Below are positions 44,450 through 52,346 of a stretch of DNA of 64,000 bases, one piece after another. The position numbers and the translations under genes were made by a program. Location of the stretch: positions 496,001 through 560,000 of the forward strand of contig JAHDQO010000001.1 of assembly GCA_018433765.1 (NCBI GenBank), given 5' to 3'. Positions within the stretch are counted from its first letter, which is position 1; each line of letters begins with the position of its first letter. Under the pieces are notes generated by a model. The model saw only the letters and a program-made list of their open reading frames with translations. It did not search any database and had not been told where the DNA came from. The stretch is from Tissierellales bacterium. Its GTDB lineage: Bacteria; Bacillota; Clostridia; Tissierellales; Sedimentibacteraceae.

Positions 44450-44503
44450 GAAAATTAAAGTAATAAGTCATAAAGATTTTTTATGACTTATTGATAAATT
44501 TTC
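44450..44503. repeat. 54-bp palindromic element, copy 2
   Basis: It begins GAAAATTAAAGTAATAAGTC 3 bases after the larA-like stop, folds on TTTATGACTTATT and ends in AAATTTTC. It matches copy 1 at 29957-30010 at nearly all positions. Here it would also be the only terminator for the larA-like gene. Confidence 0.8.
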
Positions 44504-44508
44504 TTATA

Positions 44509-44622
44509 TTATTCTACATTTTTATACAAAGCCATAAACTTATTACGACCACTTTCACTCATATAATCTATTGCAGCTAATGCAACATCATAATTCTCAG
44601 TAATATTAATGTAATGTAATTT
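44509..44622 (-). pseudogene. C-terminal remnant of an unidentified gene
   Basis: On the minus strand an open stretch without a start reads INITENYDVALAAIDYMSES, then GRNKFMALYKNVE and a stop. It has the look of a helical protein C-terminus, somewhat like gluzincin-type peptidase tails (x-ALA-x-x-YM-x-x-x-G-RxKFM), but is too short to place. The rest of 44623-44801 has only the uvrA2-like promoter. Confidence 0.4.
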
Positions 44623-44723
44623 TTATGTGTGCTTTTTTATTTTATGCCCATACTGAACTAATTTTTCAATTGACATTTTATAACTATTTTAAAGAAAGTG
44701 AAAAAGAACTTAAATTAACATTA

Positions 44724-44752
44724 TTGAACATTAAAATATTTAAGGATATAAT
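44724..44752 (+). promoter_or_regulatory. Promoter of the uvrA2-like gene
   Basis: TTGAAC (44724-44729), 17 bases, TATAAT (44747-44752). The start codon is 50 bases downstream. No operator-like dyad is visible. Confidence 0.7.
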
Positions 44753-44801
44753 AGTTAGAAAGTAAAAATATCACTAATAAAAATACTGAGGTAAAATAAC
44801 T

Positions 44802-47051
44802 ATGAATATCTTTGAAAATGGATTCATTAATATTATAAATAGTAATCAAAACAATTTAAAAAATGTATCACTAAAGATTCCTAAGAAAAGAGTTACTATA
44901 ATAACTGGTATATCAGGTTCTGGCAAATCATCTTTGGCAATTGATACTATAGCTGCTGAATCACGAAGAGAGTTAAATGATACTTTTGATAGTTTCGTTA
45001 GACAATATCTTCCTAAATACGGTCGACCTGATGTAGAAAAAATAGATAATCTACCTATAGCAATATTACTTGATCAAAAAAAACCATCAAAAAATTCTAG
45101 ATCAACAATAGGAACGTATACAGATATATATTCATACTTAAGATTATTATTCTCTAGAGCTGGTATCCCTTTTGTAGGATACTCTGAAATATTTTCCTTC
45201 AATCACCCTTTAGGAATGTGTCCAAAATGTAAAGGATTAGGATACATTAAAACACTTAATATTCACAAGTTAGTTGATTTTGATAAATGTTTAAATGATG
45301 ATGGTGTTATTTCATTTCCTGCCTTTACTACTGGAGCTTGGCGCTGGAAACGGTATGCATATAGTGGATTATTTGACTTAAATAAAAAAATAAAAGATTA
45401 TACTAAAGAGGAATTGGATTTGTTTCTATATTCTCCTCAAATTAAATTAAAAAATCCACCATCTAATTGGCCGAAATCAGCTAAATTTGAAGGAATATAT
45501 CCAAGAATGTATAGAAGTATAATTAATAGTAAAGAAGGTGAACGTCACTCAAAATTACTATCTACAATGGTTACAACCAAAATATGTGATGAATGTAATG
45601 GATCAAGACTTAATAAAAAAATATTAAGCTGTAAAATAAATGGTAAAAACATTTCAGATGTTATAAATATGAGCATTCCAGAAGCTAAACTATTTATATC
45701 TTGCATAGAAAGTGACATTTGTATTGATATAAAAAACGAGTTAATTAACAGGTTAAATGCATTAATAGAGATTGGTTTAGGATACTTAACTCTATCAAGA
45801 GGAATGTCTACATTGTCTGGTGGTGAAGCTCAACGAATAAAAGTAGCTAAATATATTAATTCTGCTTTAGCTGATATTATATATATACTAGATGAACCTA
45901 GTGTTGGTCTTCATCCACATGATATAAACCTTCTAACAAAATCAATAATTAAACTTAAGAACAGAGGTAATACAATCTTAATTATTGAACATCACAAAGA
46001 AATAATAAAGCTTGCTGATTATATTGTTGATATGGGTCCCGGTGCAGGAGTAAATGGTGGAAATGTTGTTTTTACTGGTACTTATAAACAACTTCTTAAC
46101 TCTAATTCTATAACAGGTATATCTTTATCGAGGAAAATAAAGTTTAAAGAAAACACACGAATGCCTTTATGCTGGAATGAGATTAATAATGCTAATAAAA
46201 ATAATTTAAAAGGTTTTTCAACAAAACTACCATTTGGAGTACTTACAGTAATAGCAGGTGTTGCTGGTTCTGGAAAAACTTCATTAATGAATTTCTTTAA
46301 AGAAACTTGCGATAAAGAAGTTGTATATGTTAATCAAAGAGATATAGGCATAAACTCAAGGTCAACACCTGCAACTTATCTAAATATATCTGATAGCATA
46401 CGAGAACTTTTTGCAAATGCTAATGGTATAAGTAGTTCATATTTTAGCTTCAATTCAAAGGGTGGTTGTAAAGTTTGTGGCGGCAAGGGCTACATAACAT
46501 CTGATTTATCATTTATGGATTCAGTACAAACTAGATGTGAAGCGTGTAAAGGGAAAAAATATTCAAATGAAGTTTTGCAATATAAATATCTAGGCTTAAA
46601 TATTGCTGATACTATGGATTTAACTGTATCTCAAGCTATTGATTTATTTAAAAATGAAATTTTTATTAATAAATTAGAGTCTCTACAAAAAGTTGGATTA
46701 GGTTATTTAAAACTAAATCAATCCCTCAGCACTTTATCTGGCGGTGAACTGCAAAGAATAAAACTTGCAAGTTATCTATCTAATAAACAATCTATTTTTA
46801 TATTAGATGAGCCAACAGATGGATTGCATCCAAAAGATATTTCAAAACTTATAAATGTATTTAATGATATGGTTGATGCAGGCAATAGTCTATTTGTAAT
46901 TACTCATTCTATCGAAATGATTAAATCTGCTGATTATATAATAGAGCTAGGCCCAAAAGGTGGTTATGAAGGTGGAAATATTTTATATGAAGGTATACCT
47001 ATAAATATTTGTAATTCTAGTACATCTATAACTAAAGATTATTTATATTAA
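44802..47051 (+). CDS. UvrA2-like ABC-type ATPase
   Basis: A 749-residue UvrA paralogue, about 200 residues shorter than UvrA proper. It has two ATPase halves: Walker A ITGISGSGKSSLAIDT and IAGVAGSGKTSLMNF, signatures MSTLSGGEAQRIKVAKYI and LSTLSGGELQRIKLASYL, and Walker B IYILDEPSVGLHP and IFILDEPTDGLHP. Zinc-type cysteine pairs are visible: CPKCKGLGY, CDECNGSR, CKVCGGKGY and CEACKGKKY. The UvrB-binding domain seems reduced, as in the class linked to drug tolerance rather than repair. Single gene with its own promoter. Confidence 0.9.
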   Translation: MNIFENGFINIINSNQNNLKNVSLKIPKKRVTIITGISGSGKSSLAIDTIAAESRRELNDTFDSFVRQYLPKYGRPDVEKIDNLPIAILLDQKKPSKNSRSTIGTYTDIYSYLRLLFSRAGIPFVGYSEIFSFNHPLGMCPKCKGLGYIKTLNIHKLVDFDKCLNDDGVISFPAFTTGAWRWKRYAYSGLFDLNKKIKDYTKEELDLFLYSPQIKLKNPPSNWPKSAKFEGIYPRMYRSIINSKEGERHSKLLSTMVTTKICDECNGSRLNKKILSCKINGKNISDVINMSIPEAKLFISCIESDICIDIKNELINRLNALIEIGLGYLTLSRGMSTLSGGEAQRIKVAKYINSALADIIYILDEPSVGLHPHDINLLTKSIIKLKNRGNTILIIEHHKEIIKLADYIVDMGPGAGVNGGNVVFTGTYKQLLNSNSITGISLSRKIKFKENTRMPLCWNEINNANKNNLKGFSTKLPFGVLTVIAGVAGSGKTSLMNFFKETCDKEVVYVNQRDIGINSRSTPATYLNISDSIRELFANANGISSSYFSFNSKGGCKVCGGKGYITSDLSFMDSVQTRCEACKGKKYSNEVLQYKYLGLNIADTMDLTVSQAIDLFKNEIFINKLESLQKVGLGYLKLNQSLSTLSGGELQRIKLASYLSNKQSIFILDEPTDGLHPKDISKLINVFNDMVDAGNSLFVITHSIEMIKSADYIIELGPKGGYEGGNILYEGIPINICNSSTSITKDYLY

Positions 47052-47138
47052 AGAGGCTTCTATTGATATAACAATGACGTTAAAACATGTTGCTAAATTA
47101 AAATACTTAAAATGATTTATAAGGAAGGAGTTCGGAAA

Positions 47139-48119
47139 ATGAAGATTTTGATTATTGGTGGTAAGAAGTTTTTGGGTTATCATATTGCAAAGGCGGCAGA
47201 AGCAAAAGGACATGAAGTGGTGTTCTTTAACAGAGGCAAGACATATAATCAATTGTTACCACATATGAACAATATTATTGGAGATAGAAATAAGGACATG
47301 GTTAAGCTTAAAGGAATGAAATTTGATGCAGTTATAGATACTTGTGCTTATTTTCCAAATCAAGTTGAAAAAGCTCTAAATGTTTTGAAAGATAATGTTG
47401 ATAGATATCTTTTGATATCTACATTATCAGCCATCAAACCTGAAGTGAAAGATTTTGATGAAAGTGTTGAAATTATTGGTCTGGATTTTAAATCTGAAGA
47501 AGTGACAGGTTCTACTTATGGTCTTTTAAAGGCAGCATGTGAGAAACAACTTGTTGATATGCTTGGAGATAAGAAATCATTGATTTTTAGACCGGGTTAT
47601 ATTGTAGGTGAAAGAGATCATACAGATAGATTTACATACTGGCCTGTAATGATGAAACACATGGAAAAGATGATTGTGCCAAACACTGGAGATATGGGTT
47701 TTAAGTATGTGGACGTAAAAGACTTAGCTGAGTTTGCTATAACTGCACTTGAGAAATCATTGAATGGTATTTACCATATTTCTGGACCTGAGAAGTCAAT
47801 GAAGTATGCTGATTTTATTAAAACATGTCATGAGTTAATTAATCCTTTATGTAAGCTTATTGAAGTGGATGATAAATGGTTTGAGGATAATAAATTGTTA
47901 AAGTTCATTGTTTTTCCTACTTGTGATGATATACCTTTTGGACATGTGGTTTATTCAGCTAATACAAGCAAAGCCTTTAAATCAGGATTTAAAGTTAGAT
48001 CCCTTTCCGATACTATTAATGATGCGATTGATTGGTATATGAGGTATAAGGGCGATGTCAATGATCTTGCTGTTGGCATGAAGCCTAAGGACATGAAAAA
48101 ACATATTGAAAGTCTTTAA
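47139..48119 (+). CDS. NAD-dependent epimerase/reductase (extended SDR)
   Basis: A 326-residue Rossmann protein with an atypical NAD motif, ILIIGGKKFLGYHIAKAAEA (GGxxFxG), followed by VVFFNRGKT. Such 'NAD-dependent epimerase/dehydratase' proteins of Firmicutes have a Tyr in the YGLLKAACEKQL segment (YxxxK retained). The function may be nucleotide-sugar reduction or isoflavone-reductase-like chemistry; not certain. ATG 47139 is preceded by AAGGAAGGAG by 8 bases; the in-frame ATG at 47112 lacks a site. A perfect terminator follows. Confidence 0.82.
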   Translation: MKILIIGGKKFLGYHIAKAAEAKGHEVVFFNRGKTYNQLLPHMNNIIGDRNKDMVKLKGMKFDAVIDTCAYFPNQVEKALNVLKDNVDRYLLISTLSAIKPEVKDFDESVEIIGLDFKSEEVTGSTYGLLKAACEKQLVDMLGDKKSLIFRPGYIVGERDHTDRFTYWPVMMKHMEKMIVPNTGDMGFKYVDVKDLAEFAITALEKSLNGIYHISGPEKSMKYADFIKTCHELINPLCKLIEVDDKWFEDNKLLKFIVFPTCDDIPFGHVVYSANTSKAFKSGFKVRSLSDTINDAIDWYMRYKGDVNDLAVGMKPKDMKKHIESL

Positions 48120-48126
48120 ATATTTA

Positions 48127-48166
48127 CCTATTATCTATATTTAGTCTTTATAGATAATAGGTGATT
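48127..48166 (+). terminator. Intrinsic terminator
   Basis: CCTATTATCTATA (48127-48139) pairs perfectly with TATAGATAATAGG (48149-48161), followed by TGATTTTAT. It ends the epimerase unit. Confidence 0.85.
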
Positions 48167-48219
48167 TTATATAGCGGAACCAAATAATTTATATAAATAA
48201 CTAGTTTCTATTTATTAAA

Positions 48220-48717
48220 TTAACTATTAAGTAGTTTAATAGTTTCATCTGGTACAAGATATTCAATTTCAAACATAAATATTTTTTCAGTTACTACATT
48301 AGAATTTTCATATGTAGTAATTCGCATATTTTCTTTATATTTTGTTAAATCTTGATCTTTATTAATTATTTGTTTAGTTGGCGTTTGACTGAAAATAAAT
48401 TCAAACTTAGGTGAAGTTATTATGTAATTTGGATTATTTTCATCTATTTGTTTCCAATTTTCAATATTTAATGCAGTTACAAAAGATTTAACATCCTCTT
48501 CTTTATCAAGAGTATCTACAATAGATTGGTCGCTTAAATCAATTTTTTCGATTTTTTGTTTTTTACAGTAGCTCTCGTTTCCTTCTAGTTCTGAATGATA
48601 TTTTTCAACTGTTTTTTCGTCATTTGACTTTTCTACAGAAGTATTAAATGTAACGAATATACCTCCTAGTAAACCAATGCCAATAATTATTCCTAAAATT
48701 TTATTAAAACTTTTCAA
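48220..48717 (-). CDS. Hypothetical exported or membrane-anchored protein
   Basis: A 165-residue protein with an N-terminal hydrophobic helix (ILGIIIGIGLLGGIFVTF) and a Lys/Glu-rich extracytoplasmic part. No lipobox Cys follows the helix, so it is probably signal-anchored. The mature region has a pattern of strands (NYIITSPKFEFIFSQTP, MRITTYENSNVVTEKIFMF) but no recognised family. The start is TTG (complement 48715-48717) behind AAGGGG. It is alone and convergent with the epimerase. Confidence 0.65.
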   Translation of the reverse strand: MKSFNKILGIIIGIGLLGGIFVTFNTSVEKSNDEKTVEKYHSELEGNESYCKKQKIEKIDLSDQSIVDTLDKEEDVKSFVTALNIENWKQIDENNPNYIITSPKFEFIFSQTPTKQIINKDQDLTKYKENMRITTYENSNVVTEKIFMFEIEYLVPDETIKLLNS

Positions 48718-48821
48718 TGCTATTACCCCTTCCTATATAATGTTGTTAGAATTTATATGTCTATTGAAAACCATACTAGTATAGCACAAAAATTTAGTTA
48801 AGTAAAAATTATTATCAAATT

Positions 48822-48905
48822 AAGACTAAACTTGATAAATTTACAAATTTATTTAGTATGTTATAATTAAATAAATATAATTACAATTGTTAAGCCTGAC
48901 TTTTT
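48822..48905. repeat. Decayed inverted pair of the REP-like repeat
   Basis: AAGACTAAACTTGATAAATT (from 48821) resembles GTCAGGCTTGACAAGTT with substitutions. TTGTTAAGCCTGACTTTT (48887-48904) is the reverse complement of AAAAGTCAGGCTTAACAA. They face each other about 40 bases apart in the promoter region of the radical SAM gene. Confidence 0.45.
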
Positions 48906-48959
48906 ATTTTAATTTAGTTTTAACAAGAAGATTTCAAAGTATGGAGGAATAAGAGAATT

Positions 48960-49796
48960 ATGTTAAAAAATGACACAGTTTATTATCCACAAGATGAGAT
49001 GACTACTGTTTTACTACCAGTAACATTAGGTTGTTCATATAATAAATGCGCATTTTGTTCAATGTATAAAGATGATAAATATTGTGAGGTTGCATCCTCA
49101 GATATAGAGATGCAGTTGATAAATGGATATGTTTACACTGAAAAAGTATTTTTAACAGGTGCAGAACCTTTGTCAATAGGATTTGATAAAATGAAAAAAT
49201 TACTAGATATGATACATAAATATTTGCCGTATTGTGCATGTGTAGCTTCATATGCTTCTATAAAGAACATTGTAAAATATACGATTGAAGAACTTTCCAT
49301 TCTTCATGATGCAGGGCTTAGACTTCTCTATATTGGTTTTGAAACTGGTAGAGATGATATACTAAAATTGATGAATAAAGGACATTCGGTAAAGGAAGCA
49401 GTTAAACAGGCAAAGAAACTTAATGAAGCAAAAATACAGTTTAATTCTATTTTAATGTATGGTATTGCTGGTGAAGGTGAATCTATAGATAATGCAGTAT
49501 TGACTGCAAACATGATAAATCAATTTAAAACAAAAAAAGTTATAACCATGAACCTAACCATCTTCGATGGAACTAAACTAAACAACATGGTGGAAAAAGG
49601 TGATTTTATACCTCCAAGTAGAAATGAACGATTAGTTGAAATAAGAACACTTTTGGAGAATCTTGAACCGAAACAGCCCATGATATTTGATACTACACAT
49701 CCAACAAATATAATTAAGCTAAAGGGTACATTACCACAAGATAAAGATAGATTAATTAATGAAATAGCAAATTACATTAAAGTTAAACCAGATTAA
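48960..49796 (+). CDS. Radical SAM protein
   Basis: A 278-residue radical SAM enzyme. The cluster-binding motif is LGCSYNKCAFCSMYKD, spaced C-x4-C-x2-C as in a large Elp3/YgiQ-like group. The GGE-like block appears as FLTGAEPLS, and later strands YIGFETGRDDILKLMNKGH and GIAGEGESIDNAVLTANMIN follow the TIM-barrel order. Substrate unknown. GGAGG lies 13 bases from the ATG (48943-48947), somewhat far. Single gene, preceded by decayed REP-like repeats. Confidence 0.88.
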   Translation: MLKNDTVYYPQDEMTTVLLPVTLGCSYNKCAFCSMYKDDKYCEVASSDIEMQLINGYVYTEKVFLTGAEPLSIGFDKMKKLLDMIHKYLPYCACVASYASIKNIVKYTIEELSILHDAGLRLLYIGFETGRDDILKLMNKGHSVKEAVKQAKKLNEAKIQFNSILMYGIAGEGESIDNAVLTANMINQFKTKKVITMNLTIFDGTKLNNMVEKGDFIPPSRNERLVEIRTLLENLEPKQPMIFDTTHPTNIIKLKGTLPQDKDRLINEIANYIKVKPD

Positions 49797-50116
49797 AACA
49801 AAATATTCCTATCTTACTTTTACTCTTTTAACAACTACAAGATAAAAGTCTGTATGTTTTGTCAACATTTAGTAAACATATGAACCTTCTCTTTTGCATT
49901 AAAATTTCCTAAATTTTTCTTAAAACTTTATTTCTATAAAAATTCTACATATTTTTTATATTTATTCTTATTTAGTTTAGATTCAGTTAATATTAGTGAT
50001 ATATAATTATCTTTAATTATATTTTGTGAGAATCAAAAGAAATAGTTGAAGTTTGCTATTAAATTTCATTTTTATTAGAAGATGTACAAAAATATCAATT
50101 AAAGTAGGTGAATGAA
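49797..50116 (+). other. Intergenic region with no recognised feature
   Basis: This 320-base AT-rich gap separates the radical SAM gene from the DUF5685-like gene. I see no hairpin with a T-run, no tandem repeat and no reading frame with a ribosome site. It presumably holds the promoter of the downstream operon. Confidence 0.5.
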
Positions 50117-50935
50117 ATGTTCGGCTATATTATTACTAATGTAGATGAGTTAACAATTGAAGAGAAGCAGCAATATGGGGCTTGCTATTGTGGACTATGT
50201 AAGACTTTAAAGGAACGTCATGGCTCATTAGGCCGTTTAGTACTTACTTATGACATGACTTTTATTGTAATTTTTCTTTCTTCTTTATATAAGAAGAAAA
50301 ATAAAGTTTTAACAGATAAATGTATTATTCATCCATTTAAATCACATAAATATTGGCAAAATGAAATTACTGAATATGCAGCTGATATGAATATTATACT
50401 TGCCTATTATAAATTTATTGATGATTGGATAGATGACAGAAAACTATTATCATTATTTGAATCTAAACTTCTCATATCAAAATATGAAAAAATTAAGAAA
50501 CAATATGAAAAACGATGTACATTAATACACAATTATTTAAAAGAACTTTTAAATATAGAAAAATCTGGTGTTTTAAATCCTGATATTCCTGCAAATTGTT
50601 TTGGTAAACTAGCAGGTGAATTATTCATTATGAAAGAAGATGAATATTCAGAAGATTTAAGAGCATTTGGATATTCTCTTGGTAAGTTTATTTATATCAT
50701 GGATGCATGTATAGATTTAAAAGAAGATATTAAACATGAACGATATAATCCCTTAATTGCTTCTTCATCTGAAAATTTTTATGATATACTAAATTTACTC
50801 ATGGCTGATTGCATTGATAAATATGAACATCTACCAATTAATAGGGACAAAAAATTAATTGAAAACATTCTTTATTCAGGAATTTGGACAAAATATGAAG
50901 CTGAAAAACACAAATCTAAGGAGGACTATAAATAA
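50117..50935 (+). CDS. DUF5685-like protein
   Basis: A 272-residue helical protein starting [16 protein letters not shown] and containing [19 protein letters not shown], the signature of the DUF5685 family of Clostridia. The two Cys plus C-x2-C near the N-terminus may bind a metal, and [17 protein letters not shown] near residue 215 recalls all-helical prenyltransferase-like proteins. ATG 50117 was chosen over an upstream in-frame GTG at 50108, which is part of the AGGTG site. Its stop overlaps the start of the DnaJ gene, so the genes are coupled. Confidence 0.78.
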   Translation: MFGYIITNVDELTIEEKQQYGACYCGLCKTLKERHGSLGRLVLTYDMTFIVIFLSSLYKKKNKVLTDKCIIHPFKSHKYWQNEITEYAADMNIILAYYKFIDDWIDDRKLLSLFESKLLISKYEKIKKQYEKRCTLIHNYLKELLNIEKSGVLNPDIPANCFGKLAGELFIMKEDEYSEDLRAFGYSLGKFIYIMDACIDLKEDIKHERYNPLIASSSENFYDILNLLMADCIDKYEHLPINRDKKLIENILYSGIWTKYEAEKHKSKEDYK

Positions 50936-51543
50936 TGACATCTGACCCATATAAAATACTTGGTGTTTCTTCAACTGCTTCTGATGAAGAAATTAAAAAG
51001 GCTTATAGAAAACTAGCAAAGAAATATCATCCAGATATAAATCCTAACGATAAAAATGCTGCAGAAAAAATGAGTAAAATTAATGCAGCTTATGATCAGA
51101 TTAAAAATGGAAACACTTCAGAATATTATAGTTCTCAAAGTACAAGTAATAATTCTTATGGAGGTTATAATCCATTTGAAGAATTTAATGATGCACCTGA
51201 GTTTGAACCTGTAAAAAAATATTTGCAATTCGGTTATTATAATGAAGCTTTAAACGTATTGTCTAGAATTATTGACAAAAGTGCAAAATGGTACTTTTAT
51301 AGTTCTATCGCAAATTATGGTGTTGGTAATAATATAACAGCATTGAGTCATGCAAAAATTGCAGTTGAGATGGAACCTAACAATCTAGAATATCAGCGTA
51401 TCTTAGCTCAAATACAAAGAGGCGGAAACAGATATTATCAGCAAAGTCGAAATTATAATTTAACAATTGAAAGTTTAAATAGGATTTGTTTTGGATTTTG
51501 TTTAGCAAATATGTGTTGTTCATTTTGTGGAAGACCATTTTAA
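50935..51543 (+). CDS. DnaJ-domain protein with C-terminal TPR-like region
   Basis: A 202-residue protein with an N-terminal J domain ([23 protein letters not shown] in KKYHPDINP at about residues 33-35), a Ser/Asn/Tyr-rich linker and a C-terminal helical pair ([40 protein letters not shown]) like tetratricopeptide repeats. The tail [18 protein letters not shown] is Cys-rich. It lacks the DnaJ zinc and client domains, so it is a specialised co-chaperone, probably for the neighbouring DUF5685 protein. Confidence 0.88.
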   Translation: MTSDPYKILGVSSTASDEEIKKAYRKLAKKYHPDINPNDKNAAEKMSKINAAYDQIKNGNTSEYYSSQSTSNNSYGGYNPFEEFNDAPEFEPVKKYLQFGYYNEALNVLSRIIDKSAKWYFYSSIANYGVGNNITALSHAKIAVEMEPNNLEYQRILAQIQRGGNRYYQQSRNYNLTIESLNRICFGFCLANMCCSFCGRPF

Positions 51544-51558
51544 AAAGGAGTGAGGAAA

Positions 51559-51981
51559 ATGAAAAATTTTAGGTATAAATTAGCAGAGTTTATGAATGGA
51601 AGATACGGAATAGATCAATTATATAAATTTTCTCTTAAATTATGTTTTGTTTTGTTAATTGTTAATGTCTTTATTAGTTCTTCTATTGTATCTTCAGTTA
51701 TATATAAAATAATTTGGATTATTTTTATTTGGATGGGTTATCGAACATTTTCTAAAAAAATATATGCAAGGCAAAAAGAAAACCAAATATTTATAAGTAT
51801 TGAAAAAAAAGCAAAAAAGAAAATCTCCTTAACAATTAGGAGATTCAAAGAAATTAAAACGCATCGATTTCGTAAATGCCCTAATTGTAAAACCGTTCTT
51901 CGCTTGAAACGAAGGAAAGGCAAACTTATAGTAACATGTCCAAAGTGCAATAGCAAAATTAAAGTACATATTTTATTCTAG
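51559..51981 (+). CDS. Small membrane protein with C-terminal zinc ribbon
   Basis: A 140-residue protein with two hydrophobic segments (about residues 28-67: LCFVLLIVNVFISSSIVSSV, IIWIIFIWMGY), a very basic middle and a zinc ribbon (CPNCKTVLRLKRRKGKLIVT then CPKCNSK) at the C-terminus. It is the third gene of the DUF5685-DnaJ set. ATG 51559 follows AAAAGGAG by 8 bases; a GTG at 51550 overlaps that site. Function unknown; membrane tethering of the other two proteins is possible. Confidence 0.75.
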   Translation: MKNFRYKLAEFMNGRYGIDQLYKFSLKLCFVLLIVNVFISSSIVSSVIYKIIWIIFIWMGYRTFSKKIYARQKENQIFISIEKKAKKKISLTIRRFKEIKTHRFRKCPNCKTVLRLKRRKGKLIVTCPKCNSKIKVHILF

Positions 51982-52060
51982 CAAGCAGTTGAAATTCATG
52001 TAAACCAAATTATAATATATTTATAAACTATATAAAAATACATATCAATTATAGCATGTA

Positions 52061-52094
52061 CCCTCAGATTAATGTCTGAGGGATTTTTATTTTT
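52061..52094 (+). terminator. Strong intrinsic terminator
   Basis: CCCTCAGA (52061-52068) pairs with TCTGAGGG (52075-52082), followed by ATTTTTATTTTT. It ends the DUF5685-DnaJ operon. Confidence 0.9.
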
Positions 52095-52186
52095 AAAAAT
52101 CTTAAGTCAACTTTACTATTTATTAGTATTTATTAGGTTTTTATACATTATTTCTAAATTGTATAATATATATTGGTCCAAATTTG

Positions 52187-52221
52187 TTCCAACATGATTC
52201 ATTTTTGAATCAAGTTTGGAA
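52187..52221 (+). promoter_or_regulatory. Upstream activator-type dyad for the nhaC promoter
   Basis: TTCCAACATGATTCA (52187-52201) and TGAATCAAGTTTGGAA (52206-52221) form an imperfect inverted repeat centred about 85 bases upstream of the sigma-54 promoter. Distance and symmetry fit an enhancer site for a bacterial enhancer-binding protein, most simply the one encoded at 54214. Confidence 0.6.
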
Positions 52222-52280
52222 TATATTGTATAAACTGCTTTTAATAGCAGTAAAAATTCCACAATTTTACGTCTTTTAAA

Positions 52281-52296
52281 TGGCATAAAATTTGCA
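52281..52296 (+). promoter_or_regulatory. Sigma-54 promoter (-24/-12) of the nhaC-like gene
   Basis: TGGCATAAAATTTGCA matches the TGGCAC-N5-TTGCA consensus at all positions but one, with correct GG-to-GC spacing. The predicted start lies near 52307, leaving about a 40-base leader before the ATG at 52347. Confidence 0.82.
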
Positions 52297-52346
52297 TCTT
52301 TTATATAAATGTATTAATATATATTCATCAGAAGGAGGATATGGAA

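Noticed and set aside
44802-47051. Short UvrA as a truncated pseudogene
   Set aside because: Both ATPase halves, both signatures and four zinc-type Cys pairs are intact. The length fits the UvrA2-like class.
48960-49796. Radical SAM motif C-x4-C-x2-C as a mutated CxxxCxxC site
   Set aside because: The GCSYNKCAFC form is common in a large radical SAM group, so it is not evidence of loss of function.
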